A DNA stretch of 64,000 nucleotides from Endobugula sp047619205 (GCA_047619205.1 JBLHJR010000004.1:11254-75253); one strand, 5' to 3'; shown: positions 8,897 through 17,299, numbered from the stretch's first letter. Numbers and translations are program-made. The notes: generated from the sequence alone by a model not told the origin.

Positions 8897-9038
8897 TATC
8901 GAATAATCACAGGTGAGCGAAGCAATACAACGTTATTTTTTACAACCATCTCTTAGCCCCATATGATGACGACTTTTAGCCGTACAAACAGAGAGATGAA
9001 TAATCAATTGATCGCCATCAATAGAGTAAGAGCACACC

Positions 9039-9938
9039 ATGGATAAAGTCACCTTGCTGCTAGAGGATTTCTGCCGACAACACCAACTGCCAAACCATTA
9101 TCCAGCAATGGCAAAGCAATGGTTTGTGCCGCTGGCCAGGCAGATTGCCGCAATGTCTGCCATACAGAATACTGGAATCGCGCTAGTGGGCATCAATGGC
9201 TGCCAAGGTAGCGGTAAATCCACCTTAGCGGCATTACTTAAAGATTGCCTGTATGCCCTCCATAAAAAGAACGCACTAATCTTATCCATTGATGATTTTT
9301 ATTTAACCCGGCAAGCAAGATATCATCTTGCACAAAAAACACACCCTCTATTTATCACTCGCGGGGTGCCCGGCACCCACGATATCGCACTACTTTCTAA
9401 GTGCATTCAACAATTACAGCGCCAACAATATCCCGTTGACATCCCTCGTTTCGATAAAGCCGCAGATGATCGTCTCGCCAAAGAGCAATGGGATACCGTC
9501 ACCGATGCCATTGATATTATTTTGTTAGAAGGCTGGTGTGTGGGCTCACCAGCACAACCAGTGCAGGCATTACTCGACCCCATTAACCCACTAGAAGACA
9601 AAGAAGATAGCGAACGACGATGGCGGAACACTAGCAATCAATTACTCGCTAACGATTACCAGCAATTATTCCATACACTAGACACACTGATCATGCTCAA
9701 AGCACCTAGCTTCGACTGCGTTTTTCAGTGGCGTAAAACCCAAGAAGATAAACTGCAACGAAGCACGAAAAATGCGCAAAGCCAGAATAGCCTGATGGAC
9801 GACAATAGCTTAATACGCTTTATTCAGCACTATCAGCGCATTACCGAACACACCCTAGCCACACTCCCACAATCAGCTGATATTGTGTTTGCGTTAAACC
9901 ACCAACAGCAAGTGATACAACGACAAGATAATCTATGA
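9039..9938 (+). CDS. D-glycerate 3-kinase-like P-loop kinase
   Basis: This soluble kinase matches the plant/yeast-type D-glycerate 3-kinase family, which converts D-glycerate plus ATP to 3-phosphoglycerate. It has a Walker A motif GINGCQGSGKST (residues 51-62), a LILSIDDFYLTRQAR segment, the TRGVPGTHD signature, PRFDKAADDR and LEGWCVG. The length of 299 residues is typical. It opens the glucosylglycerate operon, and its TGA overlaps the ATG of the next gene by four bases, suggesting coupled translation. Here it would recycle glycerate released by the phosphorylase encoded at the operon's end. The function comes from family and context. Confidence 0.85.
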   Translation: MDKVTLLLEDFCRQHQLPNHYPAMAKQWFVPLARQIAAMSAIQNTGIALVGINGCQGSGKSTLAALLKDCLYALHKKNALILSIDDFYLTRQARYHLAQKTHPLFITRGVPGTHDIALLSKCIQQLQRQQYPVDIPRFDKAADDRLAKEQWDTVTDAIDIILLEGWCVGSPAQPVQALLDPINPLEDKEDSERRWRNTSNQLLANDYQQLFHTLDTLIMLKAPSFDCVFQWRKTQEDKLQRSTKNAQSQNSLMDDNSLIRFIQHYQRITEHTLATLPQSADIVFALNHQQQVIQRQDNL

Positions 9939-10900
9939 TGTACTCTAACCGCCCAGCTAACACCCTATCGAATAATGCACGCAGTATCGACGATACACAG
10001 TATGTAATTTTTAGTGATCTAGATGGCACGCTATTAGACCATGACAGTTACTGTTTTGATGCTGCACTCCCTGCTCTAAGCGACTTAGAAAAACATCAAA
10101 TCCCGGTGATCATTAATAGCAGTAAAACAGCTGCAGAAATTAGTGCACTACGTCAAAAAATCAACATCCAACATCCCTTTATTGTTGAAAATGGTTCTGC
10201 TATTTTCATCCCTAAAGATTATCCCATGCAGATATTCAACGAAAAAAGTCATGGCGAGCATAACGACAGTGACGATGAGCGTTATGATGTGAACTGCGAC
10301 GATAACGACAATGAAAGCCGCAATGAGAACACCGAAAAATTTAACAGCATAATATTAGGCGAGACCCGCAAAAAAATACTGAACATTATTAATAGCATTG
10401 TCAGCAAGCAGCATTTTAATTTCACACAATATCAACGATACAGTTATGAAGATATCGCCAAAATGACGGGATTAACTCTAGAAGAAGCCGCACAATCGGC
10501 TCAACGCCACTACACCGAACCCTTACAATGGCTCGACAATGGGGCCAACAAACGTTTATTCCAACAACAGATAGAAGCACAAGGTTTACATATTCTTCAA
10601 GGCGGCCGCTTTATGCACGTCATGGGACTAACGGATAAAGGCAAAGCGAGTAGCGTGTTAGCTGAAGGCTATCAAAAACATTATAAAAAACCCATTACCA
10701 CCGTCGCCCTAGGGGACAGCCACAACGATATTGCCATGCTGAAAGCAGCTGACATTGCCATTGTGATTCGCTCAGCCCATTACCCAGCACCCATTTTCGA
10801 ACACCCAAACAAGATGATTAGTCATGCCTATGGCCCCGAGGGCTGGCATGAATGTATACAGGCACTACTGTTTAAGCCATCCATTATTCATCCGCGATAA
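9935..10900 (+). CDS. Glucosyl-3-phosphoglycerate phosphatase-like HAD hydrolase (MpgP/YedP family)
   Basis: This is a HAD-superfamily phosphatase of the mannosyl/glucosyl-3-phosphoglycerate phosphatase type. Motif I is FSDLDGTLLDHD, with Asp28 as predicted nucleophile and Asp30 as acid/base. Motif II is INSSKTAAE, IVENGSAIFIP follows, and the metal-binding motif IV is LGDSHNDIAML (Asp261, Asp265). Next to a GpgS-type synthase its likely job is removing phosphate from glucosyl-3-phosphoglycerate to give glucosylglycerate. A hydrophilic insert rich in Asp, Asn and Glu fills residues about 103-137 in the cap region. The gene overlaps the kinase gene by four bases. Confidence 0.85.
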   Translation: MMYSNRPANTLSNNARSIDDTQYVIFSDLDGTLLDHDSYCFDAALPALSDLEKHQIPVIINSSKTAAEISALRQKINIQHPFIVENGSAIFIPKDYPMQIFNEKSHGEHNDSDDERYDVNCDDNDNESRNENTEKFNSIILGETRKKILNIINSIVSKQHFNFTQYQRYSYEDIAKMTGLTLEEAAQSAQRHYTEPLQWLDNGANKRLFQQQIEAQGLHILQGGRFMHVMGLTDKGKASSVLAEGYQKHYKKPITTVALGDSHNDIAMLKAADIAIVIRSAHYPAPIFEHPNKMISHAYGPEGWHECIQALLFKPSIIHPR

Positions 10901-10920
10901 GTAACTAATAGGCAACTAAT

Positions 10921-12171
10921 ATGAGTGACTTTTACCAAAATGGAATTATCACCACCCTGCACGATTTAGCTGGCAGAAAAATTGATGATTTAGAATATGA
11001 GCTACACTGTTTTTCTAAAATACGCCCCATGTCATTATTACTGCCTTCGCTTTATTCCGAACTACAAACGGAAGCTCTACCTAACATTGTCAATGAGCTC
11101 AAAAAAGTCAGTTACCTTAAGGAAATTGTCATTGGCTTGGATCGCGCAAATAAAGAGGAGTTTAGACATGCGGTTAAATTTTTTGGCGAATTACCCCAGC
11201 ACCATAGAATTTTATGGAATGATGGGCCACGGCTATTAGCTATCGATAAAATGCTAAAAGAAAAAGGCCTAGCGCCGCAACAGATGGGCAAAGGCCGTAA
11301 TGTATGGTATTGCCTAGGTTATATTTACGCCTCAGGAAAAAGCGAATCCATTGCCCTACATGATTGCGATATTACCACCTATGATCGTCGGCTGTTAGCA
11401 CGTTTAATTTATCCTGTGGCCAACCCTAATTTTAACTATGAGTTTTGTAAGGGCTATTATGCACGTACCGCCAATGGCAATATGAATGGTAGGGTTTGCC
11501 GATTATTAGTCACGCCATTAATTCGTGCGTTAAAACGCGTGGTTAACCCAACAGGGAAAAGTACAGACTATTTAGATTATATGGATAGTTATCGTTATTC
11601 ATTGGCGGGTGAATTTTCTTTTCGGCGTGATGTCATTAGCGACTTACGTATCCCTAGTGATTGGGGTCTGGAAATAGGCACACTGTCTGAGGTACACCGC
11701 AACTACGCCAATAATCGTTTGTGCCAAGTAGATATTTCTGACAACTATGATCATAAACATCAAAACCTGTCTCTAGACAACCAAGAGGCTGGACTCTCTA
11801 AAATGTCGATTGATATCTCTAAAGCTTTTTTTCGCAAATTGGCAACCCAAGGAGAAGTTTTTTCTACAGAAAAGTTTCGCACTATTAAGGCGACTTACTT
11901 TAGAATCGCTTTAGATTTTATCGAAACCTACAAAAATGATGCCATCATCAACGGCTTACAACTGGATGTGCACACAGAAGAATTAGCCGTAGAAATGTTT
12001 TCAAAAAATCTAATGCAAGCAGGCCAAGAATTTTTAGACAAACCCATGGAAAACCCTTTTATCCCCAGCTGGAATCGTGTAGTTAGTGCCGTACCCGATA
12101 TCTTTGACCAACTCAAAAATGCCGTAGAAGAAGATTTTAAAGAGTATTCAGAAAATCTAGAGGGAAATTAG
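10921..12171 (+). CDS. gpgS: Glucosyl-3-phosphoglycerate synthase
   Basis: GpgS transfers glucose from an NDP-glucose donor to 3-phosphoglycerate, the committed step of glucosylglycerate synthesis. The 416-residue protein has a GT-A fold with the sugar-nucleotide and metal motif IALHDCDITTYDRRLLARL (Asp148, Asp150), the GKGRNVWYCLGY segment typical of the family, and AGEFSFRRDVISDLRIPSDWGLEIG as the acceptor region. It is the full-length form found in many bacteria and some archaea. It starts 20 bases after the phosphatase gene, on the same strand. 3-phosphoglycerate can come from the glycerate kinase encoded two genes upstream. Confidence 0.93.
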   Translation: MSDFYQNGIITTLHDLAGRKIDDLEYELHCFSKIRPMSLLLPSLYSELQTEALPNIVNELKKVSYLKEIVIGLDRANKEEFRHAVKFFGELPQHHRILWNDGPRLLAIDKMLKEKGLAPQQMGKGRNVWYCLGYIYASGKSESIALHDCDITTYDRRLLARLIYPVANPNFNYEFCKGYYARTANGNMNGRVCRLLVTPLIRALKRVVNPTGKSTDYLDYMDSYRYSLAGEFSFRRDVISDLRIPSDWGLEIGTLSEVHRNYANNRLCQVDISDNYDHKHQNLSLDNQEAGLSKMSIDISKAFFRKLATQGEVFSTEKFRTIKATYFRIALDFIETYKNDAIINGLQLDVHTEELAVEMFSKNLMQAGQEFLDKPMENPFIPSWNRVVSAVPDIFDQLKNAVEEDFKEYSENLEGN

Positions 12172-12176
12172 GCCGC

Positions 12177-13925
12177 ATGATGATAACGGATATTTTATTA
12201 CAATTACAGCAACGTATTATTAACCACCTTGATGCTATTTATACTGATCTTTCTCAGCCTAAAAAAGAGCAACTCAGCCAACGCTTAATTGCGCTTATGC
12301 GTTTAGATGAGCATTGCTTCACCCCAAAAATGCATCACAACCATTGGAACGAAAAAGACATTGGGGTGATTACCTATGGCAACTCCATTGTTCGTGATGG
12401 CGAGAAGCCGTTAAAAACACTGTACCAATTTCTACATCAACATCTTCACGACACGGTCAACACTGTGCATATACTGCCCTTTTTTCCCTATTGTGCCGAT
12501 GATGGCTTTTCGGTGATTGATTATACCGAAGTCAATAGTGAACTCGGTCAATGGCAGGATATAGAACTGATCAGCCGTGACTTTCGCTTGATGTCCGACC
12601 TTGTCATCAATCACTGTTCCAAGGAAAACCAGTGGTTTAAGAACTTTATTGAACAGAAAAATCCGGGTAAAGACTATTTTTTTACTGCTGCACCAGATGA
12701 CAATCTAAGCCAAGTGATACGCCCCAGAACCACACCATTATTAAGGCAAACTGCCACCAAAGCAGGCACTCAATATGTCTGGTGTACGTTTAGCCATGAC
12801 CAAGTGGACATGGACTTTTCAAATACCGCTGTACTGTGTGAGTTTGTCAATATTATTCGCCTATACCTTGATAAAGGCGTACGTATTTTTCGCCTTGATG
12901 CCGTTGCTTTTTTATGGAAAGACATTACTAATGAATCTATTAACTTACCGCAAACACATGAGATCGTCCGCTTACTACGCACACTAATCGAACATGCTCA
13001 ACTAGACGCACTGATCATCACAGAAACCAACATTCCCAATCGTGAAAACTTAGCGTATTTTGGCAATGCCAATGAAGCTCATGCGATTTATAATTTTTCT
13101 TTACCGCCGCTGCTGGTTCACACCTTAGTGAGCAGTAGTTGCTGCCATTTAAAAAACTGGATGATGAGTATGCCACCAGCACAAAATGGCACCTGTTATT
13201 TTAATTTTATTGCCTCTCACGATGGTATTGGGTTACGCCCCGTTGAAGGCTTATTAGAGGAGAAGGAAATAGAAGAGTTTGCCGCTACCATGGCTAATTT
13301 TGGCGGCACAGTATCCTGGCGTGCGCTAGACAATGGGGTGAACAAACCTTATGAAATTAATATCACTTTATTTGATGCGCTGGCAGGCACAACGAAAGGA
13401 AAAGACGAATGGCAAATGGCACGCTTCGTTAATGCTCATGCCATCATGTTGGCTCTCGAAGGTATTCCCGCATTATATATTCATAGCTTTTTAGGCACAG
13501 AAAATGATTATGCCAAAGTCAATCAAACCGGTCACGCTCGTTCGATTAACCGACATCATTGGCAAGCAGACAAATTAGAAGAACAACTTGAAGACAAGAA
13601 CAACAAACACAGACAGCTTTTAGACAAACTAAAAGCGCTAATTCACATTCGCAAACAACAGGCCGCCTTTCACCCTAATGCCACTCAATTTACCCTGCAT
13701 ATCAATGATCAGGTGTTTGCCTTTTGGCGACAAAGCATGGATCGCCGTCAAAGTATATTTTGCCTCAATAATATCAGCCCCAAGCCACAATCGATTTCCC
13801 TCGCCAGCATTAACCTAGTTTCTACCGATCACTGGAGAGACTTAATCAGCGCTAGCACCCTCGAATCTAGCCAAGAAGAATTGACCATAGCGCCTTATCA
13901 GACATTGTGGTTAAGTAATACATAA
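12177..13925 (+). CDS. GH13_18 sugar phosphorylase, probable glucosylglycerate phosphorylase
   Basis: This 582-residue enzyme belongs to the sucrose-phosphorylase subfamily of GH13. Catalytic residues are visible: nucleophile Asp241 (RIFRLDAVAFLWK), acid/base Glu283 (LIITETNIPN) and transition-state Asp351 (NFIASHDGIGLRP). Members of this subfamily are known to use sucrose, sucrose 6-phosphate or glucosylglycerate. The neighbouring GpgS, phosphatase and glycerate kinase genes argue for glucosylglycerate, which would be split with phosphate into glucose 1-phosphate and D-glycerate. The gene starts six bases after gpgS and closes the operon. The subfamily call is firm; the substrate is inferred from context. 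Confidence 0.85.
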   Translation: MMITDILLQLQQRIINHLDAIYTDLSQPKKEQLSQRLIALMRLDEHCFTPKMHHNHWNEKDIGVITYGNSIVRDGEKPLKTLYQFLHQHLHDTVNTVHILPFFPYCADDGFSVIDYTEVNSELGQWQDIELISRDFRLMSDLVINHCSKENQWFKNFIEQKNPGKDYFFTAAPDDNLSQVIRPRTTPLLRQTATKAGTQYVWCTFSHDQVDMDFSNTAVLCEFVNIIRLYLDKGVRIFRLDAVAFLWKDITNESINLPQTHEIVRLLRTLIEHAQLDALIITETNIPNRENLAYFGNANEAHAIYNFSLPPLLVHTLVSSSCCHLKNWMMSMPPAQNGTCYFNFIASHDGIGLRPVEGLLEEKEIEEFAATMANFGGTVSWRALDNGVNKPYEINITLFDALAGTTKGKDEWQMARFVNAHAIMLALEGIPALYIHSFLGTENDYAKVNQTGHARSINRHHWQADKLEEQLEDKNNKHRQLLDKLKALIHIRKQQAAFHPNATQFTLHINDQVFAFWRQSMDRRQSIFCLNNISPKPQSISLASINLVSTDHWRDLISASTLESSQEELTIAPYQTLWLSNT

Positions 13926-13942
13926 GGCACTGCTGATCAAGT

Positions 13943-14073
13943 TACTAGCAGGGTGCTTGAAAAGAATACACTCCGTTTCAGGCCATCTGAGGCATGTATG
14001 CCGAAGCTGAGTGTATAGGGACATATTCACAGCGCGCCTGAAATGGAGTGTATTCTTTTCAAGTGACCCGGTA
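13943..14073. repeat. Family B 131-bp near-palindromic repeat, copy 2 (inverted)
   Basis: This is the reverse complement of the repeat at 1856-1986, with few differences over 131 bases. Terminal words GCAGGGTGCTTGAAAAGAAT and the complement of ACTTGAAAAGAATACACTCC mark its ends. It lies 18 bases after the stop of the glucosylglycerate operon. Its transcript would form a very long hairpin that could stop transcription or stabilise the operon mRNA. Confidence 0.85.
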
Positions 14074-14124
14074 ATATCCCGATCATTCTAGTGCTCAGCT
14101 AAGCGTTTACCCTGAAACCCAATA

Positions 14125-15510
14125 TCAATTGAGCTCCTCGAACTTGGCCGCCATAGTGGGGTTGCGCCGTGTTAGTTTCTTGATGGTTACGTCCTGTGAC
14201 TTGTCATTGGCAAGACGCAAGTTACGGTCCGTACTTTGCAAAGCGTCCTTGGTTTTCTGCAAGTGGTCGATCGACTTATCAATTTCATTGATTGCTGTTT
14301 GAAACTTCTTCGAGGCAAGGTCATAGTTCTTCGCGAATGCGGTCTTAAATGTATCGAGGTCATCTTCGAAATGAGTTATATCGACACTTTGCGCTTTAAC
14401 CAGCGCGAGCTCTTTCTTGTATTCAAGCGACTTCATCGCCGCGTTACGCAGTAACGTAATGATAGGAATAAAGAACTGCGGCCGCACGATGTACATTTTG
14501 GGGTAGCGGTGAAACACGTCGACAATGCCCGTATTGTAGAGTTCGCTGTCGGGCTCTAGTAAAGATACCAGCACGGCATACTCGCAGCGCTTTTCTGTGC
14601 GATCTTTATCGAGCTCCTTTAAAAAGTCTTCGTTCTTTTTCTTAGTGGCCGTGGTGTCGATCTCGTTTTTCATTTCAAACATGATCGATACAATCTCCGT
14701 GCCCACCTCGTCCGCGTCGCGAAAAATATAGTCGCCCTTACTGCCAGCCTGTGCATCATTATCTTTTTCAAAATAAGCCCGTGGAAACGCGGTGGCTCGA
14801 AGGCGATTAAACTCGGTATCACAGTGCAGTTCGAGGGTTTCGCCCACCATTTTGGTCGACAGGCGAGCCTTCATATCGCGGAGGCGCTCAATCGCCTCGT
14901 CGCGATCCTTAATCTGTGTCTCGTACTTGTCCTTTAGCGAGGTCTCAGCCAATTGTTTTTCAAGCTCTGCTTGATTAAGGCCGTTCTTCAATGCGTCGCG
15001 TTCTTTCTCAACTACACTCACTGCGCTAGTGATAGCGACCTTTTGCTCAAGCTGAGTAGCGTCGAGCTTGGCCTGTAAAGTGTGGATTTCTTTATCTTTT
15101 GTTGTGGCCGTCTCCTGTAGTGCCTGGGCAAGCTGCGCAGCGGCCAGTAAGGCAGCGGCGTGCTGATCGCGCTTTGTCTGCTCAAGCTCGCTAGCCAGAG
15201 CATCCCGCTGTTTTTCAACTTCGCCCCGCGCCTCAGACACCGCGAGTTGCTGCGTGACTTCACGGGCGTCTAATTGGGCTTTTAACGCTTGAATTTCAGT
15301 CTCTTTGGCTGTGGCCGTCTTTTGCATTGCGCTACCGACTTCACTCTTCGCTAGCTCTACCGCATTCAGTTTATCCTTCTCCGCTAATGCAAGCCGCTCG
15401 TGTAACTGCTGGTCAAACTCACTGTCACGCACCTGCTTGAGAATATCTGCATACCCCGCTTCGTCGACTTTGAAGGCTTTATCGCAATGTGGGCAGATAA
15501 TCTCGTGCAT
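14125..15510 (-). CDS. DUF2130 domain protein with zinc ribbon and coiled coil
   Basis: This 461-residue soluble protein is of the DUF2130 type, whose function is not established. It begins with a short zinc-ribbon half (CPHC, residues 6-9), followed by about 180 residues of heptad-like coiled coil rich in Ala, Glu, Gln and Lys, including two similar segments (EIQALKAQLDA and EIHTLQAKLDA). The conserved C-terminal domain has GDYIFRD, IMFEMKNE and DRTEKRCEYAVLVS. The E-x-K pattern with upstream acidic residues hints at a restriction-endonuclease-like core, which is inference. It stands alone between the repeat at 13943-14073 and a decayed gene. Confidence 0.8.
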   Translation of the reverse strand: MHEIICPHCDKAFKVDEAGYADILKQVRDSEFDQQLHERLALAEKDKLNAVELAKSEVGSAMQKTATAKETEIQALKAQLDAREVTQQLAVSEARGEVEKQRDALASELEQTKRDQHAAALLAAAQLAQALQETATTKDKEIHTLQAKLDATQLEQKVAITSAVSVVEKERDALKNGLNQAELEKQLAETSLKDKYETQIKDRDEAIERLRDMKARLSTKMVGETLELHCDTEFNRLRATAFPRAYFEKDNDAQAGSKGDYIFRDADEVGTEIVSIMFEMKNEIDTTATKKKNEDFLKELDKDRTEKRCEYAVLVSLLEPDSELYNTGIVDVFHRYPKMYIVRPQFFIPIITLLRNAAMKSLEYKKELALVKAQSVDITHFEDDLDTFKTAFAKNYDLASKKFQTAINEIDKSIDHLQKTKDALQSTDRNLRLANDKSQDVTIKKLTRRNPTMAAKFEELN

Positions 15511-15563
15511 ATTTTATACTCTTTTTTTGGCTGGCGTCTATTTTAGCACTTTGCTAAAGTGAA

Positions 15564-15875
15564 TTAGAATCTATGATTGTCGCTTACATTCAAATTATTT
15601 ATTTTCGTTTTGCCGAGAGCCTTCAACAGGCTATTTCGGCAACACCTTAAGACGGGATAAAAGAGACGGGATAGCGTTGTAGATTTAAACAAGTAATAAT
15701 TGATGCGATTAAAAACCCCCGACCGGCTACTCATTAGCGCCAAAGCATGTACAGCATCCGTCCCATAATAGAGTCGACCGTCCATTTTAAGCACCATGCC
15801 TTGATCAATATCCAAGCCTACATCTGTCACTTCTTGCAATACCTCGCTCTGCTCACGCGCATCAATCAACTTAAG
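15564..15875 (-). pseudogene. Remnant of a DCC-family thiol-disulfide oxidoreductase (DUF393)
   Basis: About 100 codons match the C-terminal two thirds of the DCC family: IDAREQSE, LDIDQGMVLKMDGRLYYGTDAVHALALM, SSRSGVFNRINYYLF and FYPVLRCCRNSLLKALGK. The N-terminal part with the defining DGDCxxC redox motif is missing. The frame meets an in-frame TAG just two codons before the IDARE segment (at about 15876-15878), with no ATG between and only a TTG at 15869. Repetitive DNA takes the place of the missing 5' end. I read it as a truncated, non-functional gene. Confidence 0.82.
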
Positions 15876-15901
15876 CTAACCGACACTTTCACGTATTCTA
15901 A

Positions 15902-15937
15902 CGATTTGGCGATTTGACGATTTGACGATTTGACGAT
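15902..15937. repeat. Octamer tandem repeat, CGATTTGA x4
   Basis: One variant copy (CGATTTGG) and three perfect copies of CGATTTGA follow each other, then a partial CGAT. The array lies where the missing 5' end of the DCC-family gene should be. Confidence 0.85.
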
Positions 15938-15983
15938 AGTGATCGCATGCGGGGCATTGTTTATCGTAGATTAATAGTATTTT

Positions 15984-15995
15984 GGGGGGGGGGGG
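15984..15995. repeat. Homopolymer run of 12 G
   Basis: Twelve consecutive G residues lie in a non-coding stretch between the decayed DCC gene and a Family A element. Tracts of this length slip easily during replication. No intact gene or promoter can be assigned to it here. The read length of the run may also be uncertain. Confidence 0.9.
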
Positions 15996-16070
15996 CATTT
16001 ATGACAAGCTCTATACTGATCTCACTTGCGAAAAGTAGACGCTTACTAGGCGCATATTGCATAAGAATAA

Positions 16071-16236
16071 CTGGGAGGCTGTCCGAGAATAGGGGCCGTA
16101 GCGAGGGGAAACAATGTTGAGTCCATTTTTTTGAACATTTGAGGCGAATAGTGGTTCTATTCAACGAAAATGATCGGAAAAATGGGCCGCAATAGTTTTT
16201 CCGCAGCAGGTTCTCTATTCTCGGACAGCCTCCTAG
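16071..16236. repeat. Family A short mobile repeat, 166 bp
   Basis: The element opens GGAGGCTGTCCGAGAATA and closes with the perfect inverted word TATTCTCGGACAGCCTCC followed by TAG. The left tip is CTGG instead of CTAG. It matches the copy at 50482-50647 along its whole length with few differences, and shares only the core and layout with the 8728-8896 copy. Two subgroups of the family therefore exist in this window. Confidence 0.87.
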
Positions 16237-16384
16237 GGTCAGGACAACTCAATGCGTCACACGCTTACTGAACACGGCAAGTTGATAGACAAGAGCTTTT
16301 CACCGAATAGTCACCCCATTCAAAAATATGTGCTGGGCTTTTATTGCGTACTGAGAATACGCCATGATATGTTGTATGACAACA

Positions 16385-16490
16385 ATTCAGTGCATAAGGC
16401 ATATACAAGGATTCGAGTACGGAGCCGCCAACAGTAGGCGCCATGAGGCGACGCAGTAACCGCAATAAAGTGCGTTTTTAGAGGTGCCCT
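16385..16490. repeat. Family D repeat, right-hand part
   Basis: The right end GTGCGTTTTTAGAGGTGCCC matches, in the same orientation, the ends of the copies at 32659-32813 and 48638-48796. The interior CAGTGCATAAGGCATA and CGACGCAGTAACCGC words match the copy at 32659-32813. I cannot find a clear left end, so it is degraded or truncated. Confidence 0.6.
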
Positions 16491-16535
16491 CTACTCTTCA
16501 CTATGCGCCCGTTGCCACCATGAGAAGCATGCAAT

Positions 16536-17177
16536 CTACAGCCAGCTTGGTCCCTGTAGTGTTAGTTGAGCGAATCTCACCAACAAATCAACATTCAAAA
16601 AACCGGTGAATAAAAAACCCCAAACAGCGCCTATGAAATGTGCCATATGGCCTACATTGTCATTGGCTTGTTTATCTTTCCTCCAGGAATAAACCAAATA
16701 ACCGACGCCAGCAACAATTTGTGGGATAGCAATGATTCCGTAGAGATACAAGTTCTGCCAAGGCGCAAATATAATCACTGCAAACACAACCGCTGACACT
16801 CCCCCAGAAGCACCTAGAGCAGCGTAATTTGGATCATGTTTGTGCCGGATATAGCTAGGGATAGATGAAACGATAATGCCACCAAAATACAATATCAGAT
16901 AGTAGATCGTCGAAAACTCTCCCAAAAAATGTGGGTAATATACCTGCTCTATGGCTGAACCAAATGACCATAAAACAAACATATTAATAGCCAAATGCAT
17001 CATATCGGCATGAATAAATCCGGAGCTTATAAATCGATGCCAGTGTCCATGACGGTTAATCGTCAGTGGATGAAACAGCAGTGCAGATTTGCCTTTCCGG
17101 TTATTCATCAGTACGCATGACACTAAACAGGTTGAGGCAACAATAATATGGGTGCTCGTCAGAAAACTAGAGTCCAT
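16536..17177 (-). CDS. Rhomboid-family intramembrane serine protease
   Basis: The 213-residue protein has about six membrane segments and the rhomboid signatures: HWHRFISSGFIHADMMHLAINMFVLW (residues 45-70), the nucleophile motif GASGGVSAVVF with Ser124, and the general-base histidine in GHMAHFIGAVWG (His180). It would cleave membrane proteins within the inner membrane. Substrates are unknown. It begins inside the last codons of a 46-codon upstream reading frame with a good ribosome site, so the two may be translationally coupled. No other partner gene is adjacent. Confidence 0.88.
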   Translation of the reverse strand: MDSSFLTSTHIIVASTCLVSCVLMNNRKGKSALLFHPLTINRHGHWHRFISSGFIHADMMHLAINMFVLWSFGSAIEQVYYPHFLGEFSTIYYLILYFGGIIVSSIPSYIRHKHDPNYAALGASGGVSAVVFAVIIFAPWQNLYLYGIIAIPQIVAGVGYLVYSWRKDKQANDNVGHMAHFIGAVWGFLFTGFLNVDLLVRFAQLTLQGPSWL

Positions 17178-17299
17178 CTTGATTCAACCTGCGTGCTATT
17201 AAAAAACCGAATGATACTGTATTCATCAACATATTTCAGTGAGCCATCCTTGCTGAGTGCGTAATACTTATTCTGAAATGTATGACCGAATTCAAGCAT
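17159..17299 (-). CDS. Probable 46-aa small protein upstream of and overlapping the rhomboid gene
   Basis: A frame of 46 codons starts at ATG 17299, eight bases after a strong ribosome site GGAGGG. It ends at TGA 17159-17161, overlapping the rhomboid start by 19 bases. The product is hydrophilic and balanced in composition (FGHTFQNKYYALSKDGSLKY then VDEYSIIRFF) with no membrane segment. I do not recognise it. The ribosome site and the overlap support translation; it may act as a leader or a partner of the protease. Confidence 0.5.
   Translation of the reverse strand: MLEFGHTFQNKYYALSKDGSLKYVDEYSIIRFFNSTQVESRWTLVF

Noticed and set aside
14236..15562. Several plus-strand frames opposite the DUF2130 gene
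   Set aside because: They are antisense shadows of a coding sequence with clear family motifs, rich in Arg and Ser as expected from reverse reading of coiled-coil codons.
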